From assembly GCF_000740895.1 (NCBI RefSeq), contig NC_025260.1:2336001-2400000 (forward strand): a DNA stretch of 64,000 bases, given 5' to 3'. The position numbers and the translations under genes were made by a program. This stretch comes from Theileria orientalis strain Shintoku. Its lineage: Eukaryota > Apicomplexa > Aconoidasida > Piroplasmida > Theileriidae. Below the pieces are notes generated by a model, which was not told the origin of the DNA, did no database searches, and was given only the letters and a program-made list of their open reading frames with translations. Position 1 is the first letter of the stretch, and each line of letters begins with the position of its first letter. This document shows positions 59,574 through 64,000 of this stretch, piece after piece.

Positions 59574-61064
59574 ATGGCTCTTAAGTTCAGTGTGTTGGCG
59601 GCAGATGGGAGAGCACGCACAGGAGAGCTGATTCTACCACACGGAAAGGTAAAAACGCCAGTATTTATGCCAGTGGGAACGAAAGGAGCAATAAAGGGGC
59701 TAACGTACGAGCAAGTAAGAGATATAAGCGCTAAACGATGGAAAACACCGGTGTTTAGTTGGAGTCGGTGGGATGTGTGCTGTCGTTGGCGAACACATAC
59801 CACATGGCGTTCAAGCCAGGGAAGGAGCTGCTCGAAAAGGCAGGAGGGATCCACAATTTCACAAATTCAAGGCACAATTTCCTAACAGATTCAGGTAGGA
59901 GGCGGTAATTAGAAGAATAGCGTCCAGGAGGATTCCAAATGGTATCACTGTCAGAACTGTCAAAGGTGACAGAAGAAGGAGTGCACTTCTACTACCCGTA
60001 CGACGAGAAGGAGGAGATTCTGCTGACGCCAGAGGAGTCGATAAGAGTACAGGTGCGGAAAGCGAAGAATGAGCGGAGTTTAGAATCAAATAGGCGCGGA
60101 CGTAATAATGCAGCTGGACGACGTGGTGTCCTCAGTAGTGAGAGACAAGGAGCGGCTGGAGCTAGCAGTGCACAGAACAGTGCGGTAAGTCGCCGCCATG
60201 ATGCTGAACATCGCCTCCACAGCTGGCTGGACAGATGCATCAAAGCGCACTCGAGAAAGGATAGTCAGTCGCTTTTCGGAATAGTACAAGGGTCAGTGTA
60301 CCCAGATCTGAGAAGGACATGCCTCGAGGAGCTGAAGAAGAGGGACCTGCCAGGCTACGCAATAGGTGGACTCTCAGGAGGAGAGGATAAAACGGAGTTC
60401 TGGAGAACAGTGGAGCTGGTAAGAAAGAGCAAAATGTAACGCGTAGTGCACGAGAGAGGGAGTGGGCCTGCCCCCGGAAAAGCCGCGGTACCTCATGGGC
60501 GTAGGCTACGTGGTGGACCTGGTGGTGACGGTGGCGCTGGGCTGCGACATGTTCGACTGCGTGTTCCCGACGAGAACGGCGCGCTTCGGGACTGCGCTGA
60601 CCGACCAGGGGCTGCTGAGGCTGCAGCACGCAGAGTACCAGTTCGACTTCAGGTACGGGAGCCAGAGTAATTGCTTAGCACATTAGACGAAAGCTGCGAC
60701 TGCCTGTGCTGCAGAAAATACTCAAAATCGTACCTGCACTACGGATTCAAAAAGGTGAGCCCCTGCAGAACAAAAATGTCCAGGGAATCCTGGTTTCCCA
60801 TCTGCTGACCTTACACAACATAAGGTACATGATGCGGTTGTTCGAAAGAATAAGAAGAGCAATAGAGGAGGGAAAATACGCCGAATTTGTTAGACATTTT
60901 CTAATAAATATGTACATTAACCAGGGTGAGCGTGAAATGTAAGGATAACTGAATATACAGGGGAGTTACCACCCACATGGGTCAGGGATTCACTCCTGGC
61001 TGCGGGAATAGATATTGCGGACTTATACGAGAATAAATCGCATGTAATCAAGTGTCACGAATAG
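59574..61064 (+). CDS. QTRT1: Queuine tRNA-ribosyltransferase catalytic subunit (TGT)
   Basis: About eight exons. TGT swaps guanine-34 of GUN anticodons for queuine (in eukaryotes, salvaged from host or diet). Family blocks in order: [60 protein letters not shown] (nucleophile/substrate Asp region, split by an intron after TDS), [65 protein letters not shown], and the zinc site [16 protein letters not shown]. The Asp in [10 protein letters not shown] is the catalytic aspartate. The stop is TAG at 61062-61064. Eukaryotic TGT normally pairs with QTRT2, which is not in the window. Confidence 0.93.
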
Positions 61065-61452
61065 TGTAAAACTACAGTGGCTAGCTGGAAGGAAAAGGAT
61101 CCTTCCATTGCAAATCACTGATGTAAAACAGAAAGTTAGTAATGTAATATAAAAAATCAACATTCTTGAATAATTAAAAATCCATACATTAGTACGAATA
61201 CTTTTAAACACAAAGTAGATGAAAAAACGAAAATGTGTAAGCGAGTTTAGCTAAAACAAGAACTTCTAGAACAAACGTTAAAACAAACGGGATTCCAGAG
61301 GATTTAAAAGGGAAATAAACTAGTCAAACATATTTAACATGTAAATAATCATTTTAATTCAAATGCAATCAAGTGCGCACTAATTTTTGTGAAACAGTCA
61401 AGATTCTACATGATTGCAGCCAGAACATAATCAAACAAAGAAAGGTTTATAA
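61065..61452. other. Intergenic, upstream of the CDPK gene
   Basis: 388 bp between two plus-strand genes, AT-rich, probably the CDPK promoter and leader. Nothing specific recognised. Confidence 0.45.
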
Positions 61453-63339
61453 ATGGAGAAGAAGACTCAATTAAGAGGAAAAAATGAGACACCCATGAGT
61501 GCAAAAACGAAGGAAGGCGAGGACGGTAAGGATTCCGTGGTCCTCAAGGCGACACCAGGAATGTTCGTGAGGAGATCGAAGGCGTCCTTCAGAGAAAACT
61601 ACAAGGCAGTAAAACTACTGGGAAAGGGCTCATTCGGAGAGGTACTGCTGTGTATACACAGAGTAACGGGCATCCAGTACGCAATAAAGGTCATTTGCAA
61701 GAACTCGATGAAAAAAAAGGGCGACCACGAGGCGCTCCTGCGAGAAGTTGAGGTTTTAAAGAACCTGGACCACCCGAACATCATGAAAATCTACGAGTTC
61801 TTCGAGGACGAAAAGTACTACTACTTCGTGACTGAGCTGTACACGGGGGGTGAGCTCTTCGACGAAATCGTGAGCAGGAAGCGCTTCAGCGAGTACGACG
61901 CTGCGAGGATCACGAAGCAGATCCTGAGCGGAATCACGTATATGCACAAGCAGAACATCGTCCACAGGGACCTGAAGCCGGAGAACCTGATCCTCGAGTC
62001 GAAGTCGCTCAACTCGAACATTCGCATCATCGACTTCGGCCTCTCGACCTACTACACGGACAGCGCGAAGCTGAAGGACAAGATCGGCACGGCCTACTAC
62101 ATCGCCCCGGAGGTGCTGAAGGGGACTTACGACGAGAAGTGCGACGTGTGGTCAATAGGAGTGATTCTTTACATCCTCCTCTCAGGTAAGCATCGGGCCC
62201 TCATTGGCATATTTATCATTAATTTAAAGCACCAACTGGCCTATAAAAATAGCCTATCAGCCTATACTATCAACATAGCATATCAGCATAGCCTATCAGC
62301 CTATACTATCAACATAGCCTACCGACCTAACCTATAAGACTAACCTATCAACTAGCCTAAACACTAACCATTATTTAAGATGAATTATATTCCAATTTTA
62401 ACCTACCAACTAACCAACAAACCAACAAACGAATCAACAAACGAACCAACCTTAAACCATGTTCAGGATATCCTCCATTTAACGGTAAAACTGAATCGGA
62501 AATTATTAAAAAGGTACAAATTGGCAAGTATTCGTTTGAGATGTCACACTGGGAGAAGGTGGCAGAGTCGGCAAAGGACCTAATTAGGAAAATGCTAGTT
62601 TATAACCCGGAAAAGAGGATCTCAGCAGCTGAGGTAGGCGACTTACGACTCACTTAATTAATAGGCACTTGAGCACCACTGGATCACGTTCATGACCAAG
62701 GAGAAGAACTACGACCTCCCCAGCCTAGAATTTTCGATCGACAACATGCGCAGCTTCCACTACACGCAGAAATTCGTGCAGGCAGCAATGCTGTACATCG
62801 GCTCAAAGCTCTTGACACGCGAAGAGTGCAAATCTTTAACAGCAATTTTTAACACGATGGACAAAAACGGAGACGGCCAGCTCGATAGGTCAGAGCTTAT
62901 CGAAGGCTACACACACTATTTAAAGGTACAGTCGCAACCTAACACCACTTTTCAGCTCAAAGGGAAGAATATGCAGCACCTGACGCCCGCAGAAATTGAG
63001 GAGCAGGTGGACCTGATTCTCCAGGACATCGACTTCGACAACAACGGCTACATCGACTACAGCGGTAAGAGCGCAAGAATTCACGATTCTTCAGAGTTTT
63101 TGACGGTGGCGATGGACCGTAGGACGGTCTTCTCCAAGGAGCGCCTCGAAAAGGCATTCAGACTGTTCGACTACGACAACTCGGGCACCATATCCTGCGA
63201 CGAGATCGCGAAGCTGTTCGGGGTCGACGACGTCGGCAATGAGTCGTGGCAGATGCTGCTCAAGGAGTTCGATACAAATAATGACGGTGTCATTGATTTC
63301 AAGGAGTTCAAGGCAATGCTCACCAAGTACTCAAACTGA
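61453..63339 (+). CDS. Calcium-dependent protein kinase (CDPK4/CDPK1-like)
   Basis: Five exons (61453-62185, 62467-62633, 62665-62925, 62956-63064, 63095-63339) give 504 residues. Kinase motifs: GKGSFGEV (57-64), Lys79 in [29 protein letters not shown], and GYPPFNG after intron 1. A junction helix follows ([20 protein letters not shown]), then four EF-hands: [24 protein letters not shown] (split by intron 4), [12 protein letters not shown] and [12 protein letters not shown]. CDPKs are plant/apicomplexan kinases that turn calcium signals into motility, invasion or gamete development; this one is closest to Plasmodium CDPK4 / Toxoplasma CDPK1 in my reading. The gatekeeper is Thr (YYFVTELY). The N-terminus MEKKTQ lacks the Gly2 needed for myristoylation. 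Introns 3 and 4 are both 30 nt and stop-free. Confidence 0.94.
62251..62318. repeat. 29-bp direct repeat in CDPK intron 1
   Basis: A 29-bp sequence starting AGCCTATCAGCCTATACTAT occurs at 62251-62279 and again at 62290-62318. It is followed by shorter CCTA/AACCTA and ACCAACAAAC repeats, all inside intron 62186-62466. Confidence 0.85.
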
Positions 63340-63781
63340 GTTAAAGCCCTTAATGTTTCATGATTTTAGAGAACGCGTAATTTAATACGGTCCATGCTAC
63401 ATGAATGCATATGAGCTCATTTAAACAGAACAACCACTGCCGAGAGCCAATCGTGAAACAGACAGGTGCCAGTGTGATCAATCTTTAGTACTTTGAAGTG
63501 AGTTAAAAAAGAAATGTGCCACTGTGATCCGGAAGGAAGGAGCACAATAACCGAAGTAAACCAGAAACAGGTAACAGTAACACATAAAAGGAGGCCACAG
63601 AGGCTATATTTAACATTCTGGAAAGGATTATATAAAATTTAACAGGAAGTAGGTTGTTTATTTGATTCCTGGCGACAAATAGAGAATCAAACTATAAACT
63701 AGTGAATTATTAAAACAACACTACCATAAAATAAAAATTAACGGAATACAATTAAAAAAAAATCAATTATAAATAGTGAAC
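63340..63781. other. Intergenic between CDPK and the last gene
   Basis: 442 bp, AT-rich. It contains the CDPK 3' flank and the promoter of the following gene. No feature recognised. Confidence 0.45.
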
Positions 63782-64000
63782 ATGGAGGAGAATCACAGGA
63801 AAGAGAGCCACACAGTTCTTTGCTCGATTCTTACTTTATTCATACTAGGTATAATTTTTAATTTAAAAAAAAACTGCAATGATGTAAAAACTATATAACC
63901 TGCTCTTAGGATCTGCAGCTTTCGTTGGAGCGTACTTCGCAATAAAATCCGACAAAATGAAGCCCATTGCAATGTTTGAAAAGCCAAATCCACTTCCAAA
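63782..64000 (+). CDS. Start of a membrane-anchored protein (3' end outside window)
   Basis: Two exons (63782-63848, then from 63910) joined across a 61-nt GT-AG intron in correct phase. The visible ~50 residues are MEENHRKESHTVLC, then a hydrophobic signal-anchor (SILTLFILGSAAFVGAYFA), then IKSDKMKPIAMFEKPNP running off the window. A short cytosolic head with one membrane helix suggests a type II membrane protein or a signal anchor. The identity cannot be judged from this fragment. Confidence 0.6.

Overview
The window looks like a stretch of nuclear chromosome from a piroplasm (apicomplexan), most likely Theileria of the T. orientalis group. The best species clue is the 283-residue protein at 23844-24695. 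It matches the major piroplasm surface protein (MPSP) in length, signal peptide, lysine-rich ectodomain and hydrophobic C-terminus. The gene style agrees: short intergenic gaps, genes on both strands, and many GT-AG introns of about 30 nt. Typical apicomplexan families are present (CDPK, RAP-domain protein, hexose transporter). I saw no insertion sequence, CRISPR array, bacterial operon or viral gene.

Layout. 1-5.4 kb: the end of an unknown gene, a glutaredoxin-fold protein without the usual active site (-), and a large patatin-like protein whose catalytic serine is replaced (+). 5.6-15.3 kb, all minus strand: nine-exon aconitase, ribosomal protein L8, an RNase PH-like exosome subunit, a 695-residue unknown protein and YOS1. 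15.6-21 kb: cytosolic glutamyl-tRNA synthetase and a START-like protein (+). 21-28 kb: a small basic protein and an unknown protein (-), MPSP (+), a secretory protein (-), and a protein with a leucine at every fourth residue (-). 28-36 kb: CDC5-like splicing factor (-), RAP-domain protein (-) divergent from an unknown gene (+), tRNA-Leu(CAG), and an RFC clamp-loader subunit. 36-46 kb: WW/FF protein, CNOT1 scaffold, and a SANT plus CHY zinc-finger protein (all -). 46-54 kb: a secreted cysteine-rich protein (+), a coiled-coil protein (-), a J-like membrane protein and a VTT/DedA membrane protein (both +). 54-64 kb: hexose transporter (-), ubiquitin-L40 (-), TFIIE-alpha, tRNA-guanine transglycosylase, a CDPK, and the start of a membrane protein (+).

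There is no operon-like functional grouping. Genes for RNA production, processing and turnover are numerous (exosome, CDC5, WW/FF, CNOT1, TFIIE-alpha, TGT, tRNA, L8, L40, GluRS). Several long introns carry minisatellites. I traced exon joins by hand by checking GT-AG sites and phase for the genes where exact joins are given. Where only a span is given, internal joins are approximate.

The most unusual items are the pseudo-patatin, the glutaredoxin-like protein lacking CGFS, the four-residue leucine repeat, the secreted 12-cysteine protein, candidate 18- and 19-nt introns, and stop-free 30-nt introns in the CDPK.
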